A DNA stretch of 64,000 nucleotides from Epithemia pelagica. Its lineage: Eukaryota > Bacillariophyta > Bacillariophyceae > Surirellales > Surirellaceae. Under the pieces are notes generated by a model that did no database searches, had not been told where the DNA came from, and worked only from the letters and a program-made list of their open reading frames with translations. The position numbers were made by a program, and so were the translations under genes. Shown piece after piece: positions 1-9,483 of the stretch (position 1 is the stretch's first letter; every line of letters starts with the position of its first letter). The stretch spans positions 1-64,000 of the forward strand of contig OX337232.1 in assembly GCA_946965045.2 (NCBI GenBank), written 5' to 3'.

Positions 1-542
1 CCTAACCCTAACCCTAACCCTAACCCTAACCCTAACCCTAACCCTAACCCTAACCCTAACCCTAACCCTAACCCTAACCCTAACCCTAACCCTAACCCTA
101 ACCCTAACCCTAACCCTAACCCTAACCCTAACCCTAACCCTAACCCTAACCCTAACCCTAACCCTAACCCTAACCCTAACCCTAACCCTAACCCTAACCC
201 TAACCCTAACCCTAACCCTAACCCTAACCCTAACCCTAACCCTAACCCTAACCCTAACCCTAACCCTAACCCTAACCCTAACCCTAACCCTAACCCTAAC
301 CCTAACCCTAACCCTAACCCTAACCCTAACCCTAACCCTAACCCTAACCCTAACCCTAACCCTAACCCTAACCCTAACCCTAACCCTAACCCTAACCCTA
401 ACCCTAACCCTAACCCTAACCCTAACCCTAACCCTAACCCTAACCCTAACCCTAACCCTAACCCTAACCCTAACCCTAACCCTAACCCTAACCCTAACCC
501 TAACCCTAACCCTAACCCTAACCCTAACCCTAACCCTAACCC
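1..542. repeat. Telomere, (CCCTAA)n, chromosome end
   Basis: About 90 perfect CCCTAA units with no variant repeat, which is TTAGGG running outward on the minus strand. The array stops at position 542, where CC is followed by AAAAGAACGGGGG. That is the interior of repeat R, whose other copies read CGCGCCAAAAGAACGGGGG. This is a true chromosome end, with the array seeded on a CC inside the right arm of a hairpin. Confidence 0.99.
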
Positions 543-814
543 AAAAGAACGGGGGAACAACTAAGAGTGCGGTAATGGTTAGTAATGAATGAAATTAAGG
601 ACTCATATTAAATATGAGTGCTTAGAAATTAGACTTGAGCGGGGCATAGACATTCTGTGCTCATCTGCACAACGAGCAGTGCTCTTTTGCAATAAAAGGC
701 ATATATATCAGTGCTCATATGCACAGATACTATAGCCCCTTGTGCTCATATGCACACGTTCAAATCCTACGGTCTCTAGTACTAAAGACACCCAAAAAAG
801 GCAAATATCCTTAG
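543..814. repeat. Subtelomeric repeat R, copy 1 (telomere-adjacent)
   Basis: First of four copies of a ~272-bp repeat (others at 4021-4294, 6769-7042 and 8337-8609). In order it has a CGGTAATGGTTAGTAATG block, a 9-bp-stem hairpin around ACTCATATT/AATATGAGT, four GCTC(A/T)NNNGCA iterons, the core CTACGGTCTCTAGTAC and a fixed right end AAATATCCTTAG. GTTCAAATCC upstream of the core looks like a Pol III B box. In this copy the right end reads TTAGTG rather than TTAGGG, and its TTA supplies the stop codon of the neighbouring minus-strand gene. Confidence 0.9.
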
Positions 815-2835
815 TGTAGGGTCCAATAACTATGACCCGACTGCTCTGTGACCATCAAAGTTGTATGCTGGTTATGTATTGCTGTCTCATCCACCTGGGG
901 AAAAAGTACATTGGACACAGATGTCCAAAAATGCCTGATTTGTGTACAGTCCGGGCGATCCTCAAACCCAAAGATGGTTGCCACAGCATCACCCATGTAG
1001 AATGCCTGATTATTTCTCACAGGAACAAGGCAACCAAGAGATTCATGGCGAAGTTCACATAGCACTCGAAAGACCATGTATGCTCGACTCAAGGTCATGC
1101 AAAGTTTGTGCTCAATCAAATTTTTACCTTTGTGGTGAACACTGAACGCTTTTTCACTGTGTGAGTAGTAATACACACAGCCTCCATGCCACCGCACGTC
1201 AGAAAACAGGCTACGAGAAATTTCAGTGTATCGCATGGACCCCAAACCTGTTCCATGAAATGCCAATTCCAAATAGGAGGCAAGGACATCAATGTCGCAG
1301 AGATCATAGTCGTCCTGAAGAACAATATCCTCTTGGGAGTAATTATTGTGACCCGATGCCAAAGTCATTGTTGTCTTGCCCATAGAACTCCAACACACGA
1401 ACAGTGGATATCGTCGATTCAGTAGATTCACCCAACGATTACCCTTGATCACCTTGCAAAGTGAAGCAACCAACTTGTCAAAGATGATCGGAATGACGTT
1501 CGACCATTTTTGAAACTTGAACATAAAACCATCAACAAGTATATCGTAGTTGTCTTGAATGGACACTTTCCGTGAAGACGGTGTGAGCGACTCTCTCTCC
1601 CGCATATGCCGAATCATACTTGCCAAAAAATTGACTGTGATGGAGTTTTGAACATTTTCCACCAGCCGAGAAGCTTTCTCATGGTAGCCCCGTCCCATGA
1701 AGTATATCATTGAGCAAATACTGGCCCGAAGCATGGCCAAAATGGCTGACAGCATTGTCGCAATGTAGGAGGGACTCCAAACAGAAAGTGTCTCTGAACC
1801 TTCTTGCCCCCGGACAACTCTCCCCGCGCAGTAGGTCATGACTGTGGTATGATGCTGAACAGAATCCACTGTTTCTAAACACAGCTTTGCCAGTAAAGAG
1901 GGAATATCTCTAGTGAGTGGCAGAAGTTTGTGGTTGCTTTGACACAGGAACGAGAGCAATTTCTTGAACTCGGGGAGAAGTCTTTTGGAGTATGCAGTGA
2001 AGGTGAAAGTAGAAATCGCATTGGGACTTCTTGCTCTATCAAAGACCAACAGCCTTGATCGGTAATTTGCTGGAACCATCTGGACATGGAGGGCAGCCTG
2101 TGCTGTGAGCCAGTTTTCTCCTTGATGGTACAACAAATCAAAGAGTGGTTGATTGTCGATGATGTGTTTCAAGTTGATGGAGTCATATAAGAAATGCACT
2201 CGTTCCTTGAATGACCTTCCCTTGGGCCTGGATGGGTAAGGTTCGTCTTGGGCCAAGGGATGGAAAAGGGGTACGAAACACCCCATCATATCGGGGAGTA
2301 CATGAAGAGTTGCTTGTAGTTGTGTGCTTGTTTTGAGTGAAGGGGCTTCTTGACAGGAATACTTGATCTGTAATGCCTTGAGGGAAATCATACGGCCACA
2401 GGTACTGATTTGTAGCTCCTCTTCTGTAGGGGAGGGAGCACCGCAGGTACGACCCGAGGACAAATGTCTGTACACATTTTGAAGTTTCAAGCTCCCAACA
2501 AGACAATGACATGAATAGCCCTTGACCTTTTCCCCCGTCATATATTCAGAGACACTTGAAATGTCTTGCATAACACTTTGAAGGAGGGTCATTTGATGTT
2601 CTATCAGTGACTGGCTTTCAGAACGTGAGACAGACACACCATGGCCATTAAGGTGCCTTTGCATGGACCATAGACTGGTTCCGAACGGTTTCCCACATAG
2701 GCGACACCCCATACCAAAGGGGGTCACTAGCGTGACATCGACAGCCTGTAGTTTGTTCTCTTCCTTTTTTTTCTTCGTTGGTCTCCTCCTTGATGGAGAA
2801 GGAGTCCCTGGCCCATTATTAGAGGGGGAAGCCAT
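811..2835 (-). CDS. Zinc-finger/recombinase-like N-terminal part of a telomere-linked-helicase-like protein (member A)
   Basis: 674 aa, the longest member of a family with six pieces in this subtelomere. The basic tail has GPGTPSPSRRRP and KKKK near residues 8-24. Finger 1 is C44-x2-C47-x13-H61-x3-H65. Finger 2 is C109-x-C111-x12-H124-x6-C131. A long conserved region follows, with MVPAN(Y/F)R, a YYYSHSEKAF...HKGK...LSRAY segment, and at the C-terminus RH at 634-635 and EQSGHS at 664-669. Known: fungal telomere-linked RecQ helicases carry a zinc-finger and decayed tyrosine-recombinase-like region with an RH...QxGHS signature just before the helicase. Inferred: this is the N-terminal part of such a protein. 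The stop lies inside the R-repeat end (TTAG), so the 3' end is probably cut by that junction. The family match is from memory and needs a profile search. Confidence 0.6.
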   Translation of the reverse strand: MASPSNNGPGTPSPSRRRPTKKKKEENKLQAVDVTLVTPFGMGCRLCGKPFGTSLWSMQRHLNGHGVSVSRSESQSLIEHQMTLLQSVMQDISSVSEYMTGEKVKGYSCHCLVGSLKLQNVYRHLSSGRTCGAPSPTEEELQISTCGRMISLKALQIKYSCQEAPSLKTSTQLQATLHVLPDMMGCFVPLFHPLAQDEPYPSRPKGRSFKERVHFLYDSINLKHIIDNQPLFDLLYHQGENWLTAQAALHVQMVPANYRSRLLVFDRARSPNAISTFTFTAYSKRLLPEFKKLLSFLCQSNHKLLPLTRDIPSLLAKLCLETVDSVQHHTTVMTYCAGRVVRGQEGSETLSVWSPSYIATMLSAILAMLRASICSMIYFMGRGYHEKASRLVENVQNSITVNFLASMIRHMRERESLTPSSRKVSIQDNYDILVDGFMFKFQKWSNVIPIIFDKLVASLCKVIKGNRWVNLLNRRYPLFVCWSSMGKTTMTLASGHNNYSQEDIVLQDDYDLCDIDVLASYLELAFHGTGLGSMRYTEISRSLFSDVRWHGGCVYYYSHSEKAFSVHHKGKNLIEHKLCMTLSRAYMVFRVLCELRHESLGCLVPVRNNQAFYMGDAVATIFGFEDRPDCTQIRHFWTSVSNVLFPQVDETAIHNQHTTLMVTEQSGHSYWTLH

Positions 2836-3216
2836 TGTCGATAGAGGTTTTGCTGAGAGTGTTCAAGAGACATCTTTCATCGTTCATCAAAGAAAGGGAG
2901 TGATGACCCTTTGCAGAATTGCATTGGGCCCAATTTACTGAACGAATGATGGGTAGGTACAAAGACCTAGAGGCATAAACTAGGAATGGTCAAAATGGGA
3001 TTTTGATGAGAACTAGTGATGGGTGGAATGAGATTTTTCTGTGAAATGCCAGCGTCATTTGGCGGGAAAAAAGATTGTACAAAAAAGTTAGTTGGTCATT
3101 TGTGTACAAATATATGTCACTCGTACACACATATTAGCTGGTTTGTTGTAACAAGGAAATTTTGTACAGCAAACCAAAGGAAATTCAATCTTACGTTGAT
3201 TCTTCTATGTAGAGTA
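2836..3216. other. Intergenic, probable promoter side of gene A
   Basis: No credible coding sequence. It holds degenerate GTCAT/GGGCCC motifs (GATGACCCTTTGCAG, then GGGCCCAATTTAC near 2900-2940) like those upstream of the other zinc-finger family members. The rest is AT-rich with no recognisable structure. Confidence 0.5.
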
Positions 3217-3751
3217 GGGCAAGACAAAAACCTAACTGGCAGAGCTCTGAAAAGTATTTGGCCAGTTTAGAGCATATTGAATATGACGGCTTTTCGGGAG
3301 TGGTCAAAGGGGCATAGACAAGGCCACTGCTCAATCGCAACAAAAGCATAACAAATTGCAGCTCATCCGCAACAAATCCTTGCTCATATGCAACAGGCAC
3401 TATAGGATTTTGTGCTCATATGCACACGTTCAAATTCTACGGTCTCTAGTACTAAAAGCTCCCAAAAAAGTGAAATATCCTTAGGGCAAGACAAAAACCT
3501 AACTGGCAGAGCTCTGAAAAGTATTTGGCCAGTATAAAGCATATTGAATATGACGGCTTTTGGGGAGTGGTCAAAGGGGCATAGACAAGGCCACTGCTCA
3601 ATCGCAACAAAAGCATAACAAATTGCAGCTCATCCGCAACAAATCCTTGCTCATATGCAACAGGCACTTTAGGATTTTGTGCTCATATGCACACGTTCAA
3701 ATTCTACGATCTCTAGTACTTAAAGCTCCCAAAAAAGTGAAATATCCTTAG
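3217..3751. repeat. Subtelomeric repeat T, two tandem copies (~267 bp each)
   Basis: Copies at 3217-3484 and 3484-3751, almost identical. Each has four GCTCANNNGCA iterons (copy 2 at 3596, 3628, 3649 and 3681), then CGTTCAAATTCTACGG, CTCTAGTACT and the end AAATATCCTTAG. The joint between copies reads CCTTAGGG (TTAGGG at 3481-3486). The left half differs from repeat R but the right half shares R's architecture, so T and R are divergent families of one element type. Confidence 0.85.
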
Positions 3752-3817
3752 AGTTGGATTTCCTTGTAGCCTATCGAAGTACAATGGTAAACTATCAGAT
3801 GTTCATGAATCTGGCCG

Positions 3818-4294
3818 GTGCATGGAACAGAGGAAGAGACATAACCAGCCGACTCTCAAGCAAAAGCAAGGATGGGCCTCTTTGCAAGAGTCATAATTCA
3901 TGAAACAACAATGACCTTTTGTTGGGCCAAGTGAGGTTTTCAGGTGAAGATGTTGGGCCAATTGAGGTTTTCAGGTGAAGATGTTTGGCGCGAAGGGGCA
4001 CGCAGGCGAGCTTTTCGCGCCAAAGAATGGGGGAACAACTAAGAGTGCGGTAATGGTTAGTAATGAATGAAATTAAAGACTCATACTGAATATGAGTGCT
4101 TAGAAATTGGACTTGAGCGGGGCATAGACATTCTGTGCTCATCTGCACAAGGGGCAGTGCTCTTTTGCAACAAAAGGCATATATATCAGTGCTCATATGC
4201 ACAGATACTATAGCCTCTTGTGCTCATATGCACACGTTCAAATCCTACGGTGTCTAGTACTAAAGACACCCAAAAAAGGCAAATATCCTTAGGG
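3818..4294. repeat. U segment, hairpin and repeat R copy 2
   Basis: 3818-4022 duplicates the 5' flank of gene C (8135-8339), including a doubled GAGGTTTTCAGGTGAAGATG motif. It ends in a strong inverted repeat, TTTGGCGCGAA at 3984-3994 and TTCGCGCCAAA at 4014-4024. R copy 2 follows and ends CCTTAGGG (TTAGGG 4289-4294), directly abutting the broken coding end of gene B. The stretch 3752-3817 holds nothing recognisable. Confidence 0.85.
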
Positions 4295-5674
4295 ATGACG
4301 TGACTCCAATATTCCCTTCGGAATTCAAAGCCATCGACTGCAATATTGCCAATAGGAGTAACAGAGACCTTTTGTGATGATGGCTTGAGGTTTTCTAATT
4401 CTCATTTTTCGAATAGTCGAGCCAAGAAAGTTGATGGTGAAACTTTCTTGGGCCTGTTGTATCATTGCCATGCCTTGCGTAGCGTAGTCACCTTGCATGT
4501 CGTAGACAATGGAGCACATGCTTGCCCTCAAAATGGCAAGGATTGTAGATAGGGTGGAAGCAATAAATCCAGGTGATGAGACCCTCAGTGACCCACCATC
4601 TGCAGTGTCCTTCTTCAAAAGTAGTCTCCCAACACAGTATCTCACGATCGTAGTGTGAGAACAAACATTGGGAATGGTCTCCAATGCAGCTTGTGCGATC
4701 AAACTGGCAATTGACCGCATTCTTGTAGGTGATTCTTTGGCAAAGAACAAATTTTGGTCAGTCCTCCACAGAAACACAAGCAGCTTCATCAGCTCAGGGA
4801 CCAGCCTCTCGGGATACTTAGTGAAGACAAAGGTTGTATGACTTGAAAAGCCACCATCCAATTTTGATCCTTGTTGAAAAGCCAATAGTCTTGCACGGAA
4901 ATTGGCTGGGACCATCTGGACATGCATCAGTGCAAGCTTGGTCAGCCATCTTTTTCCCTCCTCCAAGACAACCTGAAGCAAGACTGGTTGATTGGTAAGG
5001 TTGCTGTCTTCATGAATCATGTCAAATAGCTTGTTCATGTGTTCTCCAAAGGAGCCTTCCTTCCCATGAACCAACGGGTGAAAGATGGGAGTGAACACCC
5101 GTAGCTGGTCGGGAGCAATCTCTAGAGTCATTTGGATAGTGTCAGATGTGATGTCAAAACATGTGGGGCCTTGTTGAGTAAAGTGTGCTCGAATAGCCTG
5201 CAATGACACCCATCTCCAGCAGGTAGACAAAACAAGAACCTCTTGTATAGGGACAGCCCCACAAGTCCTCTTGGAATGCAAGTGCCGCTTCATGTTGGAC
5301 AATTTGGGAGACCCAACAATGCACTTGCACGAATATCCTGCCAATTTCTCATCTGTAAGATACTGCACAACGGATGAAAAATTCTGTCTCACTTGCTCCT
5401 CTTTATTCTTTCTCATGCTCTGCATTCTCAAATTCTCTCCCATGGAAACTGTGATTACATGGGAGTTGAAGTGTCGTTGCATGGACCACAACGAAGCCCC
5501 AAATGGTTTGTCACAGACCCGACATCCAAAACCAAAGGGAGTCACCAAGGTCATTTCTTCACACGACAATCCAACATTGCTCATTCCTCCACCATTACAG
5601 AGTCTTATTTTTTTCATGGGCCTTCTCCTTGAAGGAGATGGGGTCCCCGGCCCAACGGTAGAAATGGGAGCCAT
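4292..5674 (-). pseudogene. Zinc-finger/TLH-like N-terminal fragment, member B
   Basis: Same family as gene A. The start is placed at the fourth codon of the open frame (MAPIS, 5674), which aligns with the other family starts. It carries GPGTPSPSRRRP, a first finger of the type CRVCDKPFGASLWSMQRHFNSH and the second CKC...H...C finger. A one-base frameshift near 4398-4402 diverts the frame to a stop at 4325. In the shifted frame, homology to member A continues through VDGFEF and WSHVIP and then breaks inside an ATCCCTAAG stretch at the R2 junction. It is therefore doubly broken, by a frameshift and by a truncation at TTAGGG. Confidence 0.75.
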
Positions 5675-5689
5675 TGTCAACAAGAGTCT

Positions 5690-5866
5690 TTTCGATGTGA
5701 CGGTTCACAAAAGAAACAAGGTACAACGCAAGGTCATTCACTCACTATCTTCATGTGAAAGAGGCCCTAAGCAAGGTCATTCACTACAAAATCTGGCAAC
5801 GAATGAGGCCCTAAGCACTAGAAAGTCTGGCTGTGAAAAAGGCCCTAAGGATTATCATTGAGACAA
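5690..5866. promoter_or_regulatory. GGCCCTAA / GTCATTCAC repeat block upstream of member B
   Basis: Three tandem imperfect units, each with AGGCCCTAAG and most followed by GGTCATTCACT. The same block lies upstream of members E (10.62-10.79 kb) and F (11.97-12.13 kb). Related units occur upstream of D and near 12.97-13.08 kb. The position just 5' of starts suggests a promoter or 5' UTR element. Function is inferred from position only. Confidence 0.5.
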
Positions 5867-5889
5867 AACTCCTTTAGCGTTAGTCCCTG

Positions 5890-6143
5890 TCCTTGTTGTC
5901 ATGTTACAATGGTCATATTGAATATAATCGCGCGGGAGAAAAATGGCGCACCAGAGCCCGGCTTAATTGGTTTTGGAGCTCAAGTGCAAAGTGGCATATC
6001 AAAACCAAAGCTCAAGTGCAAAAAGGGCCATACCTAGCTGTACCTATGGGAGCTCATATGCAAAATATGCAGCTCAAGTGCAACCTGTAGAAAGCTACGG
6101 GCTCTGGTACAAAAACTAGAATCTAGACCTAAATTTCCTTAGG
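5890..6143. repeat. Subtelomeric repeat S, copy 1
   Basis: A ~250-bp repeat also at ~10830-11074 and ~12175-12420. It contains four GCTCA(A/T)NTGCA iterons, then CTACGGGCTCTGGTAC and the end AAATTTCCTTAGG. It is a third sequence family with the same iteron-plus-core layout as R and T. This copy ends TTAGGA and runs directly into repeat V copy 1. Confidence 0.85.
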
Positions 6144-6148
6144 AATAT

Positions 6149-6345
6149 GGTTTACTACGGAGAGTTAATGTAGGTTTGCAAATCGACCTTCTTGTGGTCG
6201 AAATCGACCTTTTTGTGGTCGCACTAAAATTTCGCACGCAACAATACAGTGATTCAAAATTGACCTTTTTGTGGTCGCGCATGTGATTCTACAGAATGAA
6301 CTTTGTGCGCGCGACAAAAAGGTCGATTTCTAGCAAAACTTAGGG
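6149..6345. repeat. Repeat V copy 1, small inverted-terminal element
   Basis: It begins GGTTTACTACGGAGAG. It has three direct GACCTT(C/T)TTGTGGTCG motifs and one inverted copy (CGACAAAAAGGTCG) near the right end. The left GTTTGCAAATCGACC and right GGTCGATTTCTAGCAAAAC ends form an imperfect terminal inverted repeat. The right end is TTAGGG at 6340-6345. No coding capacity; it resembles a MITE. Confidence 0.8.
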
Positions 6346-6422
6346 TCATTCACCTCAAAAACTGAAAAGGCCCTAACGCCAGAGATCATTCACCTCAAAA
6401 TCTTTGAGCGACAAGAAGGAAA
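6346..6422. other. Spacer with GTCATTCACCTC / GGCCCTAAC units
   Basis: A short spacer carrying TCATTCACCTCAAAAACTG and GGCCCTAACGCC units, the same as those at 9170-9285. It ends in GAGCGACAAGAAGG, which precedes V copies 2 and 3 alike. Confidence 0.6.
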
Positions 6423-6623
6423 ATGGTTTACTATGGAGAGTTAATGTAGGTTTGCAAATCGACCTTCTTGTGGTCGAAATCGACCTTTTTGTGGTCGCAC
6501 TAAAATTTCGCACGCAACAATACAGTGATTCAAAATTGACCTTTTTGTGGTCGCGCATGTGATTCTACAGAATGAACTTAGTGCGCACGACAAAAAGGTC
6601 GATTTCTAGCAAAACCCTTAGGG
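6423..6623. repeat. Repeat V copy 2
   Basis: Nearly identical to V copy 1, with the same GTGG version of all iterons and the same end TAGCAAAAC. The right end reads CCCTTAGGG (TTAGGG 6618-6623) and abuts a truncated U segment. Confidence 0.8.
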
Positions 6624-7042
6624 CCTTTTTGCAAGAGTCATAATTCATGAAACAACAATGACCTTTTGTTGGGCCAATTGAGGTTTTCAGGTGAAGATGT
6701 TGGGCCTATTGAGGTTTTCAGGTGAAGATGTTTGGCGCGAAGGGACACGCAGGCAAGCTTTTCGCGCCAAAAGAACGGGGGAACAACTAAGAGTGCGGTA
6801 ATGGTTAGTAATGAATGAAATTAAGGACTCATATTGAATATGAGTGCTTAGAAATTAGACTTGAGCGGGGCATAGACATTCTGTGCTCATCTGCACAAGG
6901 GGCAGTGCTCTTTTGCAACAAAAGGCATATATATCAGTGCTCATATGCACAGATACTATAGCCCCTTGTGCTCATATGCACACGTTCAAATCCTACCGTC
7001 TCTAGTACTAAAGACACCGAAAAAAGGCAAATATCCTTAGGG
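6624..7042. repeat. Truncated U segment, hairpin and repeat R copy 3
   Basis: U begins partway in, relative to 3818 and 8135. The hairpin arms are TTTGGCGCGAA at 6731-6741 and TTCGCGCCAAA at 6761-6771. R copy 3 (6769-7042) shares the AAAAGAACGGGGG version seen next to the telomere, so it is the closest relative of R copy 1. It ends TTAGGG at 7037-7042, where coding fragment C starts. Confidence 0.85.
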
Positions 7043-8118
7043 CCCAGTACGGACAATGACCCTGCGGTGTCCTTATGCCGCAAAGTCCGGCCAACCGCAT
7101 AAGTCATGAGCATAGTATGGTGCCTGACAGAGTCAGGTGTCTCGAGACACAGATCAACAAGTAATGACTGTAAGTCACATTCTCTCTTCATAATGGATGG
7201 CTGCTGCTTGTGGATGAAGCACAACAATTTCTGGAGCTCTGGAACAAGTCGGTTTGGAAACTTGGTGAATGTGTAGGTCGTATTTGCTCCAGCATGTGAC
7301 CCACTTTCCCTTGTACCATCAAATACCAAAAGCTTCGACCGAAAATTTGCTGGGACCATTTTCACATGAATTGGAGCGCCATGCAACAACCACTTCTCTC
7401 CAAAATCATAGAAAAACTTGAGTATGGGTTCGTTGACTTCATCTTTGCCGGTAGTGGTTGTCAGAGAAAGCAAATTTTCCATCCGTTCTTGAAAGGTTGC
7501 TCCATCTGGCTTGGAAGAGTAGTGTTCCTCCTGAGCCAATGGATGAAACAAAGGAACAAAACAATCAACCATCTCCTCAGATACCATATGGAAAGTTTGG
7601 GTGACCGCTCTCTTTGTTTTCAAGATTGGATCCTCTTGGGAATATTTCATACTGACAGCAGTCATAGATACCAGCCTCCCACAAGAAGTGACTTGTAATT
7701 GTTCCCTCTCAGGCCCAATGGCTCCACAGGAGTTAGGCGAGGAGAGATGACGCATAACATTGCTGAGTCTTGTCCAACCAACAAGACACCTGCAGGAATA
7801 TCCAAGAACAGACCTCCCCGTGAAGAAGTTTTTTGCGGTATGAGGGTCTTCTTGCAAAATTTGCTCAAGGGACTGTTTTCTTGCAACAAGGAGTCGGTTG
7901 TCAGTGGCTGAGACACAGACTCCATGTTGATTTAGATGTCGCTGCATCGACCAAAGACTTTCTCCGAATGATTTCTTGCATATGCCGCATCCCATACCAA
8001 AGGGTGTCACAATTGTAGCATCTAAACATGACAAGCCAATGCCCTGATCGGAACGGATCTTCTTCACAGGCCGTCTCCGGGATGGAGATGGCGTTCCAGG
8101 CCCATTGTTGGTAGCCAT
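7040..8118 (-). pseudogene. Zinc-finger/TLH-like N-terminal fragment, member C
   Basis: The start is placed at the Met at 8118 (MATNNGPGTPSPSRRRP), which matches member A. The longer open frame up to 8217 runs into the duplicated U flank and is unlikely to be translated. Finger 1 is CGICKKSFGESLWSMQRHLNQH and finger 2 is CRCLVG...H...C, followed by MVPANFRSKLLVFD. Homology to A stops at SLSVLGP, where a CCCTAAG stretch begins repeat R3. The remaining open frame to 6934 is translated repeat. About the last 300 residues of the A-type protein are missing. Confidence 0.75.
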
Positions 8119-8134
8119 TGCTGGTTTCCTTGTG

Positions 8135-8609
8135 TGCATGGAACAGAGGAAGAGACATAACCAGCCGACTCTCAAGCAAAAGCAAGGATGGGCCTCTTTG
8201 CAAGAGTCATAATTCATGAAACAACAATGACCTTTTGTTGGGCCAATTGAGGTTTTCAGGTGAAGATGTTGGGCCTATTGAGGTTTTCAGGTGAAGATGT
8301 TTGGCGCGAAGGGGCGCGCAGGCGAGCTTTTCGCGCCAAAGAATGGGGGAACAACTAAGAGTGCGGTAATGGTTAGTAATGAATGAAATTAAGGACTCAT
8401 ATTGAATATGAGTGCTTAGAAATTAGACTTGAGCGGGGCATAGACATTCTGTGCTCATCTGCACAAGGGGCAGTGCTCTTTTGCAACAAAAGGCATATAT
8501 ATCAGTGCTCATATGCACAGATACTATAGCCCTTGTGCTCATATGCACACGTTCAAATCCTACGGTGTCTAGTACTAAAGACACCCAAAAAAGGCAAATA
8601 TCCTTAGGG
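8135..8609. repeat. U segment, hairpin and repeat R copy 4
   Basis: This is the 5' flank of member C, copied at 3818-4294. Hairpin arms are at 8300-8310 and 8330-8340. R copy 4 has GCTC iterons at 8453, 8475, 8507 and 8537, then CGTTCAAATCC, CTACGG and GTCTAGTAC, and ends TTAGGG at 8604-8609, abutting fragment D. Confidence 0.85.
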
Positions 8610-9095
8610 TAACCTGCTGCAGGGCAGCGGCATGGTAAATGTTGAATTCTCAACTTGAATTATTGGGGTCCAGTTGGTTTCTTGCTGCATGGTTTCTCTT
8701 TGGGGCCTTGGCATGAAGCATCCACACTTCAGCTTGTGGAAGGTCTTCGGAATCACTTCAGCATTGTTGCAACAACCAGCAGTGTGCTTCTCGCACAAAA
8801 GCTTCTTGTGAAACATCTTGTCACAGTGACCACAGAAATACTTGATATCTGTTTCCTTGGACTCGTGTATGAAACAATCAAACGGTTGGTTGTTGGCATT
8901 CTCCACCAAGTCGTGTATCTTTTTTCCAAGATGTCTTCCAGGGAACCGAAATGACACTGCATGAACCTCAGAGCAAGTCTTGGCGTGACGAGCAAGGCAC
9001 TTCATGTTTGCTCGGAAACCAACACCACAGAGTTTACAGACCAAGCCACAGGGTGTGGCAAAGTCCACAAGCCCCAAGTAATCGTCAAACTCCAT
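8604..9095 (-). pseudogene. Divergent C2HC zinc-finger fragment, member D
   Basis: The likely start is the Met at 9095 (MEFDDYLGLVDFATPCG); the open frame extends further upstream without homology. The first finger is CKLCGVGFRANMKCLARHAKTC (C-x2-C-x13-H-x3-C). The second is CGHCDKMFH...CEKH...CC. The TP(F/C)G...C-x2-C start resembles members A-C but the rest differs, so D is a separate subfamily. The stop codon (TTA on the plus strand) lies in the CCTTAGGG junction, so D is also truncated at a telomere-like joint. Confidence 0.65.
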
Positions 9096-9284
9096 GGTGG
9101 CTGTTGTCGTTCCTATGGTCAAAATAGGTTTGGGACGTATGACCCTCAAAAAAGAGGCCCTAAAGAGGGTCATTCACCTCAAAAACTGAAAAGGCCCTAA
9201 CACCAGTCATTCACCTCAAAAACTGAAAAGGCCCTAACACCAGAGATCATTCACCTCAAAATCTTTGAGCGACAAGAAGGAATA
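9096..9284. promoter_or_regulatory. Palindromic GTCAT/GGCCC block upstream of member D
   Basis: ATGACCCTC at 9139 and GAGGGTCAT at 9164-9172 form a 9-bp inverted repeat around GAGGCCCTAAA. Two tandem CTCAAAAACTGAAAAGGCCC units follow. The same words occur upstream of B, E and F. It is likely a promoter or 5' UTR element, by position. Confidence 0.45.
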
Positions 9285-9285
9285 T

Positions 9286-9483
9286 GGTTTACTATGGAGA
9301 GTTAATGTAGGTTCTGAAATCGACCTTTTTCCGGTCGAAATCGACCTTTTTCCGGTCGCACTAAATATAGCACGCAGCAATACAGTGATTTGAAATCGAC
9401 CTTTTTCCGGTCGCGCATGTGATTCTACAGAGTGAACTTAGTGCGCACCGGAAAAAGGTCAATTTCTAGCAAAACTATTAGGG
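9286..9483. repeat. Repeat V copy 3, variant iterons
   Basis: Same layout as copies 1 and 2, but all three direct iterons read GACCTTTTTCCGGTCG instead of GTGGTCG. The inverted copy has changed to match (CACCGGAAAAAGGTC). The flanks are otherwise well conserved. It ends TAGCAAAACTATTAGGG (TTAGGG 9478-9483), where coding fragment E begins. Confidence 0.8.

Noticed and set aside
543-814. tRNA or tRNA-like gene in repeat R (GTTCAAATCC)
   Set aside because: Only the B-box-like word fits. No A box at the right distance and no cloverleaf arms were found, so it is noted as a feature of the repeat only.
5271-5861. Plus-strand 196-aa frame, repeated at 10200-10790 and 11546-12136
   Set aside because: It is the antisense shadow of the zinc-finger genes; its repetition simply follows the duplicated genes.
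8119-8217. Longer N-terminus for member C
   Set aside because: The extra 33 codons fall in the U flank that is also present without a gene at 3818, and other members start at the equivalent of 8118.
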